A stretch of DNA of 64,000 bases from Pseudisothecium myosuroides (lineage: Eukaryota > Streptophyta > Bryopsida > Hypnales > Lembophyllaceae), in NCBI GenBank assembly GCA_951799445.1, contig OX637291.1:9922501-9986500 (forward strand), given 5' to 3'. The position numbers and the translations under genes were made by a program. Under the pieces are notes generated by a model. That model saw only the letters and a program-made list of their open reading frames with translations, had not been told where the DNA came from and made no database searches. How positions within the stretch are numbered: the stretch's first letter is position 1; every line of letters begins with the position of its first letter. Below, piece by piece: positions 11,160 to 22,889 of the stretch.

Positions 11160-12750
11160 TGAGAAATGCCATGCCGATCGCCAGGTTAGTGTAAATAGTG
11201 TTAGCAGTGGATCTGGCAGATGCAGGAGAATAGCTTATTAATTATATCGCACACCAGAAGAGTTTGATTTTGTTCTTCAGCCTGTTGTCTCTCTCTTTTT
11301 TTCTTTTTTTAAAAAACCTGTTGTCTTTTCCAAGTACTGGCAAATGTAATCTTTTATTTTCAGACTCATCGGTGAAAATTAACAGTGGGGTTTAGAGAAG
11401 GAGCTGGACAGATAACGATTTGTGTGGCTCGTTCAAATTGTGGGTGAAGTTTCTGTTATTGTAAAGCGTATCATGGTCATGTAATAACTTCAATCTATTA
11501 GGCGGGGAAGAATATTCTTACAGAGCAATTTTGGTCAGCCATAAGCCTTGGCTCCTTGAGCTTTCAACACTCTTGCAATACAGTAGTACTTTCCTCTTTC
11601 AATTTTGACTATTTCATCAACGTTTTGATGATTATCATGCACCATTTGGTGACAAAAAAAATTGTTTTGATGAACCAAAAATGGATTTTCTTACAAATCC
11701 TTGCTAAATATTTGCACGTAAAATTTAACATTGCATGTAGGGATTGTATAGCAAGGTCCAATAAACTTACGAATTTTTGGATCCTATTGAGATGAGAGGA
11801 ACTTTGGGAGGCTTGTGCATGCTCAAAAAGGAATGGAATTGTAAATTGTATTTTGTGTTGGAATCACACTAAAAATTACTTCATCATTACAAATAGACAT
11901 ATGGAATTGAAAATCATACAAAGAGTATAATGTTTTGTATACACTATCCACCATCTAGTGTTGCCACCATTTTTGAAAATTACAATTTGTATTAAATGGT
12001 ACATATTAGAAATGAACCTTCACAATTGCTTTAGAGATATTTGATTCCATACCACTTGAATTGCTTGTGTGATTTCTTGCTTGTTCTTCATTCCATTGCA
12101 AAAAATCTTTGACTATCTTCCAAAAGTTCTTTATGAAATAGGAGATATTATATAAAAGAAATCTGAATTGTTGTAAGACTTAAAATTTTTTATTTTATGA
12201 AAACAAGGAGATCCATTGTAAAATGTTAGTTATAAAACAGCCAAGCCAAAGGTTGGACAAACAAACAAATTTTTCATTTTTCACTTGTTATGAGGTTGAT
12301 GTGCACTTCACTGCAATTCCAATGCAATTTGTGGTTTCAATATTGGTTCATTTTTTAAGCAAGCTAGAGCTTCTTGAAGTTATTGAATTTTTTAGTGAAA
12401 ATTGATTGAAAAATTTGTAAGTTTATTATAGTTTATTGTATAGTGGGGTCCAATGATCTTACAAATTGTCTATTGTGCAATTCAAAGAATTTTGCATAAT
12501 ATAGAATATAATTGGCATTTCTCATCTTGCCTAGTTAATATTCAATTCTTACACAATCCCAATCAAGCATTCCAAATTTTAGTTTCAAAATAGTAAAATC
12601 TCATTTTTGGTGAATTTTTTAATTTAATATTCATTATTTTACATGATAATTGATTGAAAAATATTGGTGATGAATTTTTTAATTCAATTGCATAGATATA
12701 TAGGAAACATCCATATATACATCTTTTATATTAAAAAGCACCCCATTAAA
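11160..12750. other. AT-rich intergenic DNA, nothing recognised
   Basis: This is the likely 3' flank of the coiled-coil gene, followed by AT-rich sequence. No domain, RNA gene or bounded repeat was recognised. The ORFs at 11556-11795 and 12223-12405 are short and compositionally plain. Confidence 0.4.
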
Positions 12751-12752
12751 TA

Positions 12753-13854
12753 ACAAAAATATGAGTTATGAAGATTTCAATACGAGGTGCCATACAACCA
12801 AACTTTGTAAAATAAATACTTTTATATTTTAACTAAACCCTGAAGGACAAGCTTGCTATTTTTAGCAATATAGAAATTTTGGACAGGTACGTGTGATTAG
12901 AGACTTCCATTTTAGGTTGAATTTTTAATAGAAGAAGGGGTTAAGGAATATCTTTCATATGTACTAAATTTCATGACATTTGGAAATTGGAGTCAAAAGT
13001 TATGGCCTAATATGTTACTTTTTTTCGTAACTGGGCAGTTCGTGCAAATTTTAAAAAAATCATTTTTTTGAAAAACAAAAATTTGAAATTGGTTTATTAA
13101 ATTTATATACATGTGGAAAGCTTTTAATCATTCCATTTTGATCAATGAGTCAAAAGTTATGAGGAGTTTTAGTTTGCAGACAGTTATGGATTCTCTACTC
13201 TAAAATAAACTTTGAAGTCCTTTATTTCACTCAATTTTCAATATTTTTTGAAAAAAATAAAATCACAAGATGTAGATTGTTTATTACGGAGTACAACATT
13301 ACATCCATTGGGATTGACATTTTTCAATTCCATTATTAAACTCTTAACAATTTTGTATTTTGAATCATTCTCTACTTCCTACTTACTATTTTTTTCCCTA
13401 TATGTTGTACAATTCCAAATGATTTGAAATTTTTTAAGCATGTAGCCAAATTGTTTAGGAAAAAGAATTCAAAGAAGCACCACCATTATGGACATCTTTT
13501 AATAGAAAAGCGAGCTTGTGAAGTATAGCTGCCCTGTTTTTTGCAGCAAAAAAATGATTTTAATGAATTTTAATGTTTATATCTTGCAATCCACGAGGTG
13601 GAAATTTCTGAAATTTTTACCACGTGTTTTTAAGTCAGTATACTACAAGATCCTAAGGTTACATCTGTCAAAAAAAGTTTTTTTTCAAAAACTCGGTACT
13701 TCTACTAAAAATGGCAGTTTTTGAGCGTTTTCGGTGAAAACATAGTCATGAAACTTTAGGGGTTAAATATCAAAAATATGATTTATGAAGATTTCAATAT
13801 GAGGTGTCATACAAGCAAACTTTGTAAAATAGACACTTTTATATTTTAACTAAA
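12753..13854 (-). mobile_element. CCCCTAAAGG-end element, copy 4, between 85-bp direct repeats
   Basis: The element (12838-13762) runs from CCCTGAAGGAC to CTTTAGGGG then TTAA, in the same orientation as copy 3. Blocks such as GGAGTCAAAAGTTATGGCC and GATCCTAAGGTTACATCTG match the other copies. It is bracketed by an approximately 85-bp direct repeat (12753-12837 and 13771-13854) that begins CAAAAATATG and ends TTTTAACTAAA. The repeat is too long to be a target duplication, so a duplication event joined to the insertion is likely. Confidence 0.6.
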
Positions 13855-13929
13855 TTTTGTTGTTTGACTCTCACAATGTAATGAAATTTGTACATTTGAG
13901 CATAGGTGACTTGCCTTATGTATGATGTA

Positions 13930-14550
13930 TCATATTGAGAGTCCCTCGGACCGACTTCTTGGAGTCAAACATGGGATCCGAATTGAACAAACTCTTTTTA
14001 TGTATGGCAACTCCTAAACAAAGTGGCTGGCTCTTTTTTGAAATACTGTACATATCTTCACGACACTCACTGCTGAATGTACAGTATCTCAAAATATCTC
14101 ATTTCATAAAAGTCTCTCAAGTTGAATGACACTTCCATTCAATAAATAACTTGGGCGCTTTTCAAGTTTCCACCCGAGACTCTCCTTTCCAAGTGAAGCT
14201 CCTGTCGGAGTGCCGGACTGCTGAGCGAGAGACGTCGATCGTTCCAGTTGACTCACCAGCATGGCAGCTCAGCCGCTCAGTCCGTCCCACAAGTTCGTTG
14301 CTGTGTCACTTTCTTCTGCTTTTGACTCAGCAATTTCTATCTCGTGCTGCAGTTAAGTTAGTTCATTTCTCTGGCAGCGTACTGTAGTCACAGCTTGAGT
14401 TCAACGAGTTTTTTGAACTCCACGTGGCAAGGAGCAGAGGTTCAATGAACTTGCTAAAATTTCTTCACTCGAAAGGGTGAGTGAGTACAAAAGTTAAGAG
14501 AGTTCGTTGAACTCTTGACTCCCTAGGATTGGGACTCCCTCTAATAATTG
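13930..14550. repeat. Region with short GAGTTCAACGA inverted repeats
   Basis: GAGTTCAACGAG near 14398 and CGTTGAACTC near 14503 are inverted copies about 100 bp apart. The second forms a 17-bp imperfect palindrome (AGAGTTCGTTGAACTCT). GAGTCCC-type strings occur at both edges of the region. It is somewhat richer in GC than its surroundings. It could be a small foldback element, but its limits are unclear. Confidence 0.3.
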
Positions 14551-14595
14551 AAACAGTCACACCAAAACTTTATAACATTGTTAACCAACACTGGC

Positions 14596-14873
14596 ATTAG
14601 ATGTTTTTGGGGGTCTCTGGAGGGTCGTTTTAGGGCCGTTTCCCGATATGGCCTGATTCTGTGAACAGTGCTACGGCTGTCAAAAATTATTTATTAAAAA
14701 AAATAAAATTCAAATTCAAATATCATTTTGAGCAATTTTTTTTTCCATCAAAAATGACGTGGCAATTGTTCTGCCACATCAGCCAGTTGCTCCAGCGTGT
14801 TCCCGCAGCGCTCTCGCGGTTTGGGAACGCAAGGGAACTCGCAGTCCTCCAAGACCCCTGAATCCCCTCTAAT
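14596..14873 (+). mobile_element. MITE family M, copy 1
   Basis: The left end is ATTAGATGTTTTTGGGGGTC; the right end, read inversely, is ATTAGAGGGGATTCAGGGGT. They form an imperfect terminal inverted repeat over about 28 bases. The interior contains AAATTCAAATTCAAATATCA and the GC-rich block TTCCCGCAGCGCTCTCGCGG. A second copy lies in the opposite orientation at 31868-32136. No coding capacity is seen. Superfamily not assigned. Confidence 0.7.
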
Positions 14874-14879
14874 GGGGGT

Positions 14880-16365
14880 CCCTTTTACTCCCCCCAAAAG
14901 CGGGTGCCCTTCGCGTTGAAACTCACAGGATTACTATTGAAGAAGAGCCTGTACCCACTCACAGTCCACGACTATAGCCACTCACAATCCATAATTTGTA
15001 GCCACTATTTTTGAAACCAATACTTGGCCACCAGCTCACACAAATACTTGCAGAGCACTAATGGTACGCAACCAATAGCCTCATTCAGATTTTAACTCAA
15101 TTCCCTCTTAGGAATCCCGGGAGGTATTAACCTTCGGAGGGGAGGAAAGAATTAGACCCATTATAATCTTCCATTATGTCAGAAATGGAAATACACCCAC
15201 CTAATGAATCCTTGTACAAAAATGCAAACTATCTTGTTTCTTACAAGTTACATGTTGGAATTCAAATGACACTTGCATTTTGAGGTGAATGCGTCCATTA
15301 GGAATAAAATAGTACTTGGAGGATCTAAAATTACAAATGTTCTTACAATTTTGCCTACAATGGGCTTGCTCCGTTTAGTATCCAAAATGGATTCATTTAC
15401 TTTTAATTACAGGCTTATACCCAAAATCAATTCCTAGTTCCTAAGGCCATTAACTTTTATTAGTGGAAATAAAGTTAATTCTTTTATTGAAAGGCAAGGA
15501 ACAAAAAGAAAATATTTTTTACAAGCATAATATTCTTAACCCTTTGCTAGGGGGGCCCTTTCAGTTGTCTTCCTTGACATGCAAGGTGACTCCAAGTGAC
15601 GGAGCTCTTGTGGCAACCTCTAGGTGATTTAGGGATGTAGACTCTAAGACTCTTATTCCTCCTAAATGTGCCTCCCTAAGGATCTTGGAATGATATCTTT
15701 CTTGTCCACGTATTCAAGATTGAGGAAGTAGAGTGGGGGTGAACTTTATGTAGTTAAGAATGTTATAAAGCTATCCACAACAACAGAATAACATGCACTC
15801 AAAGTCCAAGCAGATATTATCAACCTTGCCTAAATATCAACACTTAGAATATATGTATGAATGGTGAAGGTAAGCATAGTAAACCTATAGTCAAAAAAAT
15901 CTACAAACTAGAGTGCAAATGTAGTGAGGCAATTGCACCTAATTGTGACTTAGCTCTCAAACCAATTCCTACATATTCTAATCTAAATTGTACAACCTCT
16001 ATTCAACACACTAGCATGTGAGTGTAGAAATGCGAGCCTACAAGCCTTGAACATGGGTATAAGTAGGCACTCTACAACCATTGAAGGTGCCTATATATAA
16101 CATAAGTGTCTAGGCTCATGGGCTCAAGATTCTAGGTTTACATGCTGACAATCTTCTACGATGTTCAAAAAATGCATTTTATGAGAATCTAGAATCATCT
16201 TTTCACTACATCCAAAGATCCAACAACAAAAAATCTATAGTTTAATAATACAATCCATGCTCAAATCCTTATTTGGATGATTTTAGATGATGTTATTATA
16301 TTGTCCATGGCAATTGTAGCTCCATTCCCTGGCTAGATTAAGGTGGGTACCCCTCAACGACCACT
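14880..16365. other. Intergenic DNA, nothing recognised
   Basis: AT-rich sequence without a recognisable gene or bounded repeat. Confidence 0.4.
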
Positions 16366-16369
16366 TCTT

Positions 16370-16620
16370 GCTACTATGCCTAGTTACTATCATTAGATTG
16401 GTCAAGTTTCCATATTTCCTTGTTGGCAAGTGAATGGAGGTTCCAACGCACCCCCAAAAGCAACACTTGGATATTGTATGCAAAAGTTATGAAGAGTCCA
16501 AATTTTTTTTGGTAGATATTCTACAATCGTTTCTCCAACATACATACTGTACATATTGATTTTGAAGATGTACACAAAGTGATGATGGTGGTTTTAGGCA
16601 GGGTGCGTACCCACCCTAGC
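16370..16620 (+). repeat. Dispersed repeat family Q, copy D
   Basis: Close match to copy A in the same order: TTGCTACTATGCCTAGTTAC, GGCAAGTGAATGGAGGTTCC and CAAAAGTTATGAAGAGTCC. The right edge is GGGTGCGTACCCACC. Confidence 0.55.
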
Positions 16621-16834
16621 TCAAGGATGATCCACACACCAATAAGCACTTCATGATAGAGCCAAATTGTTTGAAGTCAGCAGCCAAAATAATCCCTGAA
16701 GCAGTCACTGTTGGTGAAGGTTTGATGGCATCTGCCATAGACATATCATGACCCAGCCCGTACACTCGCTACTGGAGTCACAATTATATGCATTCCACTT
16801 CTCCCTTCTGTACAAATGGAGCCTCCTCATCGCT

Positions 16835-17040
16835 CTCTAAGGTAGAGATATCCATTGTTGACCTCGACCCATATCCGAGCCGTAAGGTACAGTTTTTTCC
16901 AACCAAGGTTTCCAATCGAAGCTTGGAATGCATTTTTTTCTCCTTTTCAAGGTTGGGACTAATAAGGTCATGACACATGTCTTGAGGTAGTGAGCAAGAA
17001 AGTAGGAAGTAGTGAGCGGGAAGTAAGGTAGTAGGCTCAA
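16835..17040 (+). repeat. Dispersed repeat family S, copy 1
   Basis: Starts CTAAGGTAGAGATATCCATT and contains TTTTCAAGGTTGGGACTAA and GACACATGTCTTGAGGTAG, followed by purine-rich AGTAGGAAGTAGTGAGC units. Related copies lie at 17435-17700, 31196-31560 and, in part, 31785-31860. Class unknown. Confidence 0.55.
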
Positions 17041-17430
17041 AAAGTGACCCTTTAAGGGCTGGTCTACCTTGTTCACAAATGTGCATGAACCAAAATATTT
17101 TTAGATCATTTTTTAGAGAAAGTAAAATAGATGCAGAACATAACACAAGTGGTTTTATATTTTTTGAAGCATTTTTTAATTAGTTATGAATTTTCAAAGA
17201 TTTCAGTAGTAGATACCTATTTGTGACACTAGGTCTTCCAAAATCCTTCCCCTTGCAACCTTGAAAGTGATTTGAGGAAATCAAGGCCAATGATTGGCTC
17301 TCGCAATCAAAAAACAAATTTTCCTTGATTCATTCAATAGCAAAAGAGGTCCATTTAAGGATCACCTCCAATCCATTCTATAGCTAAATAAAGGGACGGT
17401 TTGAAGGAGAGGGTTGCATTTAGAGCCTAT
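17035..17430 (+). repeat. Dispersed repeat family T, copy 1
   Basis: Shares with 21775-22150 the ordered strings AGGGCTGGTC, AACATAACACAAGTGGTTTT, CATTTTTTAATTAGTTATGA and GAGGTCCATTTAAGGA. The two copies are direct and about 4.7 kb apart. No frame or termini were resolved. Confidence 0.55.
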
Positions 17431-17434
17431 TTAG

Positions 17435-17700
17435 AGCCATCTAAGGTAGATATCCATTGTCGACCTCGACCATACTCAATCCGTAGTGTACAGTTATTTT
17501 CAACCAAGGTTTCCAATTGAAGCTTGGAATGTGTTTTTTCCCCTTTTCAAGGTTGGGACTAAAAAGGTCATGACACATGTCTTGAGGTAGTGAGTAGAAA
17601 AGTAGGAAGTAGTGAGCAAGAAAGTAGGAAGTAGTGAGCGGGAAGTAATTCTTGAATGATTGGAATTGGATGAGTCTTTACATTGGCTATAGGCTCCGAA
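17435..17700 (+). repeat. Dispersed repeat family S, copy 2
   Basis: Near-identical in order to copy 1: CTAAGGTAGATATCCATTGT, CAAGGTTGGGACTAAAAAGG, then three AGTAGGAAGTAGTGAGC-like units. It continues into GGAATTGGATGAGTCTTTAC. With copy 1 it brackets most of family T copy 1. Confidence 0.55.
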
Positions 17701-18384
17701 CACTTTTTGGCTCCCAAAATTCATAGTAATTTCATTTTTGACAACAAAATTACGAAAAATTTGCAATCCCCATGTTTCCTATCTTCTTATGTGGAATTTT
17801 TTTGTTGTGCCTTCAATTGCTCATGATCTACTAGAAAATCCCTTATAAGATTGACAATGAGTACCTCTATCTTATTTGGTTGGTGCTTTCAACTTAAAAC
17901 TGTTGTTGAAACCAGTGGTACACAAGGAGCATTTGGTATGACGAATGGAGCCATAGAATTCTCTAAGGTATGTACACTTAAAACTGTCACTGATTACGAC
18001 AAAGCATAAGGACTATTATTAAACATACTAATCATTTTTTTTTAATCTTATTAGCAATTGAAAGAGGATTTCAATGCACTTTAACTTGCATGATTTGAAC
18101 ATTGTATAAACTACTTTGGCTCTCGGTTTACTTGAGTTGATTTGAACATTGTATGAATAAGGAAAGAGTCACAATATCTTTAGTGACTTCAACGAGTTTA
18201 TTTGCCTCTTTGGATGAGTACAAGATTTGTTATTGAGTTTGGAGAAATCTTTTTGGTTATCCACTCATCGCCTTCTACATGTGATTTCTTTGCAATTGGC
18301 AAGTTGGATGAATGAAGGCTCCCTACCTTGACTCTCCCTATTTTGGTGAATAGAGCCTTTCTATGGTGAGTGGAGACTTTACAA

Positions 18385-18690
18385 TTATAATAAAAACATG
18401 GTAGTGGAGGTAGGTAATTTTAATGTTACTCGTTTGGACTTTTCAAAATCAACTATAGAAACTAAAATGAATTTCTTTGAACTTGTGAGAGAATTGGTAT
18501 TCACTACCTATATTATGAATGTTTTCAAGAGTTTACTACTGGAGCAATGAAAAATTGATGAAGCACATCCAAGTATGTTGAAAAAGTAGTTTTTGGCTAT
18601 TCTTTAACAATGCAATTAGCATGGTTACTTGGTGCTTCTTGAATATTGTGCAAGGTCCAAAATGAGTTCGTGTAGGAGTGGGAAGAAAAC
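18385..18690 (+). pseudogene. LINE endonuclease-domain fragment
   Basis: From 18399 the plus frame reads MVVEVGNFNVTRLDFSKS, then KMNFFELVREL. This resembles the GDFN-V-R motif and following helix of the APE-type endonuclease of plant LINEs. Shortly after, YYWSNEKLMKHIQ and FLNIVQGPK resemble the FTWSN and later endonuclease segments. Stop codons and frame changes break it, so it is a decayed retrotransposon piece. No other LINE domain adjoins it. Confidence 0.5.
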
Positions 18691-19090
18691 AAAAACTTGC
18701 TAAAACAAAGAATTGATGTCTAGATTCTACTCATATCATTGTTTTATTTTGCCCAAACCATTCAAAATCTGCTTCTGCCTCCCCCCTTGGACTACTATAA
18801 ATGTAGAGCAAGGTCGACATCTCTCTACCGAATGTTTATTTATTTCAAGGTTTAAGTCAAAAAATTCTATTTTTTATTACTTCAAAAACTAATTCCCCTA
18901 TAATTCCGACATCTATTTTTAGAATTATTTTCCACTAACCCTTCCCTACAACTACGGTATTAAGAATTAATGTATGTGAACTTTAGAAAATGGTTGGAAC
19001 TCCACTCCATCTCTCTCTCCCACAAAAGGGTCAGCCTAGTCTAAGAAAAAACCCACTTGACCACCAGTAGTCAAATTTGACTACTGGTGA

Positions 19091-19850
19091 GTGTTCTCCT
19101 CGTCATTTCCACTACATATGGAGTCCGTAGCAGCATGGAGGCAAGACCCCGCCATCATCTTCCCTGCAGATCCAGCCGCCCTTTCACTGCAACAGAGAGT
19201 GATTCCTGTCTGTTCAGATAAAGCTGAATCCAAGGGCACCGAAGCAAGAAAAACAGAGCTTGATGAACCCTCGTGCGGAGACCCAAAAGGCTTCTCTCAT
19301 TAGTTTCTGTCTGCGCACGGGCTGTCTCATTTGCTCGTACACCCTCAGATTTTTCTTCCAGCTCCACGAAAACTATTGAACTCCCCCACATTTCACATGC
19401 TCTTTGCTTTTCCTCAAAACTTCGAGGAACTGAATTTGCCCGTTTCATATCTGGCGCTTTCAGTTTCCCTTTTGGCGTGGAGTGTGAGTTGGGAGTGCGT
19501 TCTTTGGGGGTTGAATTCAAAGCCTGGGGTTTTGAGTCGTGTTGTAAGGATTTGTTTGGGTTTGGGAGTTGGGAGCAGACGGATTGTTGGAAGTGGAGGT
19601 GGGAGGTGGAGTGATGGATTTGTTGGTGTTGTTTCCTCTGGAGTTTCTGGCGAATTTGCCTGGGAGTAAGCCTGTGGCAGTGGCGGATGTTGACACGACG
19701 AGGGTGAAGAAGCTGCGTCCCAGTCCCAAGAAGACGTGTGCGGAGGAGGAGGGGGAGCCGAGTGATGAATTGGAAGTGAAAGCGAAGCTGCGATTCGAGT
19801 TCACGAAGATTCCGGCGTTGTTGAGCTTGAAACCCAACTAGTCTAGATGG
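19091..19850 (+). CDS. Possible short protein gene in a GC-richer island
   Basis: Composition changes sharply to GC-richer over about 750 bp. The most protein-like frame starts at ATG 19614 and encodes 75 residues: a hydrophobic start (MDLLVLFPLEFLANLPG), then an acidic and basic tail (VKKLRPSPKKTCAEEEGEPS). An in-frame ATG at 19572 would add 14 residues. Longer frames on both strands overlap. I do not recognise a family and no intron structure is clear; a gene 5' end or a non-coding transcript are alternatives. Confidence 0.25.
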
Positions 19851-21774
19851 GAGAGTGCAAGGAGCACTTGTGTGTATATATGGTTTTGTGGCTCTTCCAT
19901 CAGGAGTCATTCTTCAGAAGTGGTTTTATTTTTTCAAGGTGAGGTCTTGGTATGATGTTCTTGAGCTTAAGCTGGCGAAGTTTGAGTGGGAGGCAGCTTG
20001 GATTTTGGGGGGGATTACTTATGTTTGTGAGTAGAAGAGGATACTAGAGAGGATCGTAAAAGAATTGTTAGAATAATCATACAAATTTTGGTTAATTGTG
20101 GAGGTTGTGAGGGATGGACTACAGAGTGCTCCGTTGACTGGTTGTGGTTTTGACTTTGTGGTTTCAAGATAATGGTCATATTTTATGTCTCATGGTATTC
20201 TTTAGCTAAACTTTGAACAGGAGCCAGTTTAGATTCCTGGGTTACGCGAAGACTCTTTGTTAGAGAGAATTAAAATAGAATAAAAATTGGTTCAACTTTG
20301 AGGGTTTAGGCAAGATGGACTATAGAATGTTATTTGGGCGATTTGTTGTCGTTCCTTCCTAATGTCAAATAAGCATTTTTACACCACTGCCTTTTTTCTG
20401 TTTTTGTCCAAGTGTGGTTGCTTCTGTAGAATTCTTTTGTCATAATTGTGTATTGTATAACAGTGCCATGAGTAATTGGGATAGAAAGTTGCCATTCCAT
20501 GTAAAAACCTTTGCGTTACTCTCATGGTTGCTATGGTTGTGATTAGGGGACCACTTCAATTTTGTGCATATTAAATCACAGGTCAATCTGATATCAAATA
20601 CGCCTTCTGTGCTGACAAAAGGAATGCTCTGGCTTGCAGGACTTTTGGTTGAGATCAAACCCTAAACCTCCAAGGGTGAAATTACATATGGAACGAATGC
20701 ATTTCCAAGAATGTTGCTCTTCACGCGTCTGCTTCACCAGAATGTTGTCCTTCGTTGCGTATTGGCATCTGCAGACTGTAAATATGAGTCCCTTGTGTAT
20801 ATAACTTGTAACTAGAAATTTGAGAGGCTTGAGTTTTGGTTGCTTTCAGAGACAGCAATGCAGTTTTGGAGCTCTGTTTGTGCCGAGCTGCTACACTCGT
20901 GCATAGACCAGTATTCATATTAACATGGATTTTTTTTTGCAAAAGAAGGTATTTCACTTGTGAATCCCTGTCATCCATCTTGTCAACAATTTGGATTAGG
21001 GTCAGTTTTCTTGTCATCAGCTCTAGATTATTTTGAACCTAAAGCATCATTGCTTTGTACAACTAACACTTAAGTTACTTGCAGAAATGGTTTGATCAGG
21101 TTCTAAAGGATAATGCATGTATTGCTATCATATCGCTCTGCTGAATAGAAGAATTTCAACGTGATAGAAGTATGTGGGACTGTCTATCTGCCTCGCCCTT
21201 ATATGTTTTATTGTCCCCCATTTCGGTGGTCAGAGCTATCAATAATAAGGTGTCTCAGTCCGAGAAATTGTAGTATCCCCTGATTTATCTAGCAACTAAT
21301 TTGGTTTCATTTTATCATGTGAATATCCAAGTAGAACACCACTTTCACAACCCTGAAACTCAGGCAGTATATTTCTTTGCTGGTCTTACAGTTTCAGGTG
21401 TATCAGATCTAGGTCTGTCAGTCTTGTAATTGAAGCTTTACAGTGCAATTGCAAAGCTTCGAGACTCTGTTCTAAATTTCATGGGGTTCGTTTCATATAA
21501 GGGTAGGATCCGTTTTTTATTAGTAAGAAACACTCTACGAATAACCGAGTCAAACTTTAGAGTAGATGTAGCTTGCGTTGATGCAATACTGTATTTCCTC
21601 TCCTTTGTGGTCTGCAGTCAACAAAAACATCATATTTCACTTCTTTATGAAGATTGAACTTCAGAAACTAAGGTTGTGATCCTCACAAGATTTCACCATT
21701 TCAATAATATTATTTTATAGTCAAAGTTGTATTATATAATGATCTCCTAAGTTTATTGACATAAGGTAGTCTGC

Positions 21775-22150
21775 TCTTAAAGCGACCATTTGAGGGCTGG
21801 TCCCCCTTTTTCAAAAGTTTCATTTTTCAGAGAAAGAAAAATAGATTTGAAACTTAACACAAGTCGTTTTGTATTTTTTCAAGCATTTTTTAATTAGTTA
21901 TGATTTTTTAAAGATTTGGGGCATAGGCACCTATTTATGACCATAGGTCTTTCTAAATCTGCCTACCAATAAGTTAATATAAAGAGATGAGAGGAAACCA
22001 AGACAAATGATTGGCTCCTTTAGTAATTAATAGCTTTCCCTCGATTCCATCACTAGTTAATGAGGTCCATTTAAGGACCTCTTCATGTCCATTCCATACT
22101 TATTTATAGGATCGGTTTGAGGAGGCCATTTGCTTTTAGAGTAGACTACC
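21775..22150 (+). repeat. Dispersed repeat family T, copy 2
   Basis: Direct counterpart of 17035-17430: GAGGGCTGGTCCCCC, CTTAACACAAGTCGTTTTGT, CATTTTTTAATTAGTTATGA and GAGGTCCATTTAAGGACC in order. Diverged by point changes and small indels. Confidence 0.55.
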
Positions 22151-22759
22151 TTAGAAGAATGATCAAACCAATGATTTTGCTAATCTATAAAGATGCATTG
22201 TTTTCTATTCTAATTTCCAAATCAATTCATTGCAATTATCTATGGTATTGAACAATCTAATCAACAATATTTTGGTGCATAGATCCATTGTTATTAATTT
22301 TTTTTCTCGATTCATAATACCACTATTTAAGTTACTTCAATTAATGCAAGATTAATTTTTTACTACCTTTAAAAAAAAATTAAACCACAACTACTCAAAG
22401 GACATTTTTGACTATAGGGGTGGATTTGAATAGTCACCCTTTTATACTAATTGAATGAATTATGGATGATTATAGTTAAAACAAATAAAAGTTGTTTGGT
22501 TGGATGAAATTTAGATGACAATCACACTATATGAAAAATATGAGAACAATGTATACACATCATATTGGTTATATCTATAATACTGTGAATTTCTATATTA
22601 GTGCACCTTTCAAATTAGTGTGAATTAGTGTAATTACTATTGGACATTTAAACTGAATTAACTTGAGTACCAAAACTTTAATAAGAAAAAAACACAATTT
22701 GCTTCTATTGTAAGCCATCAAACCAATTTATTCAAAACTATACCAAAAGTTGAGATTTT

Positions 22760-22880
22760 TTTGAATAGTTTATTGTCATCACTAGAATCTTTGGACATTG
22801 CCAATAGATTTTTGGTAATATTGAAATAAGTCAAGGATGTCCATTGTCCCCATTATTGTTGCAAGTTTGACTTTTGAAAA
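22760..22880 (+). pseudogene. LINE reverse-transcriptase fragment
   Basis: The frame from 22820 reads IEISQGCPLSPLLLQV then stop. QGCPLSPLLF is a hallmark of non-LTR retrotransposon reverse transcriptases. Only this short piece is convincing. It lies about 4.4 kb after the endonuclease fragment on the same strand, so both may derive from one dismembered LINE. Confidence 0.55.
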
Positions 22881-22889
22881 TGTTTCATC

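Noticed and set aside
19155..19910. 251-codon ORF on the minus strand
   Set aside because: It lies antisense in the GC-richer island, is Arg/Gln/His/Ser-rich and low in complexity, and shows no domain; its length is explained by composition.
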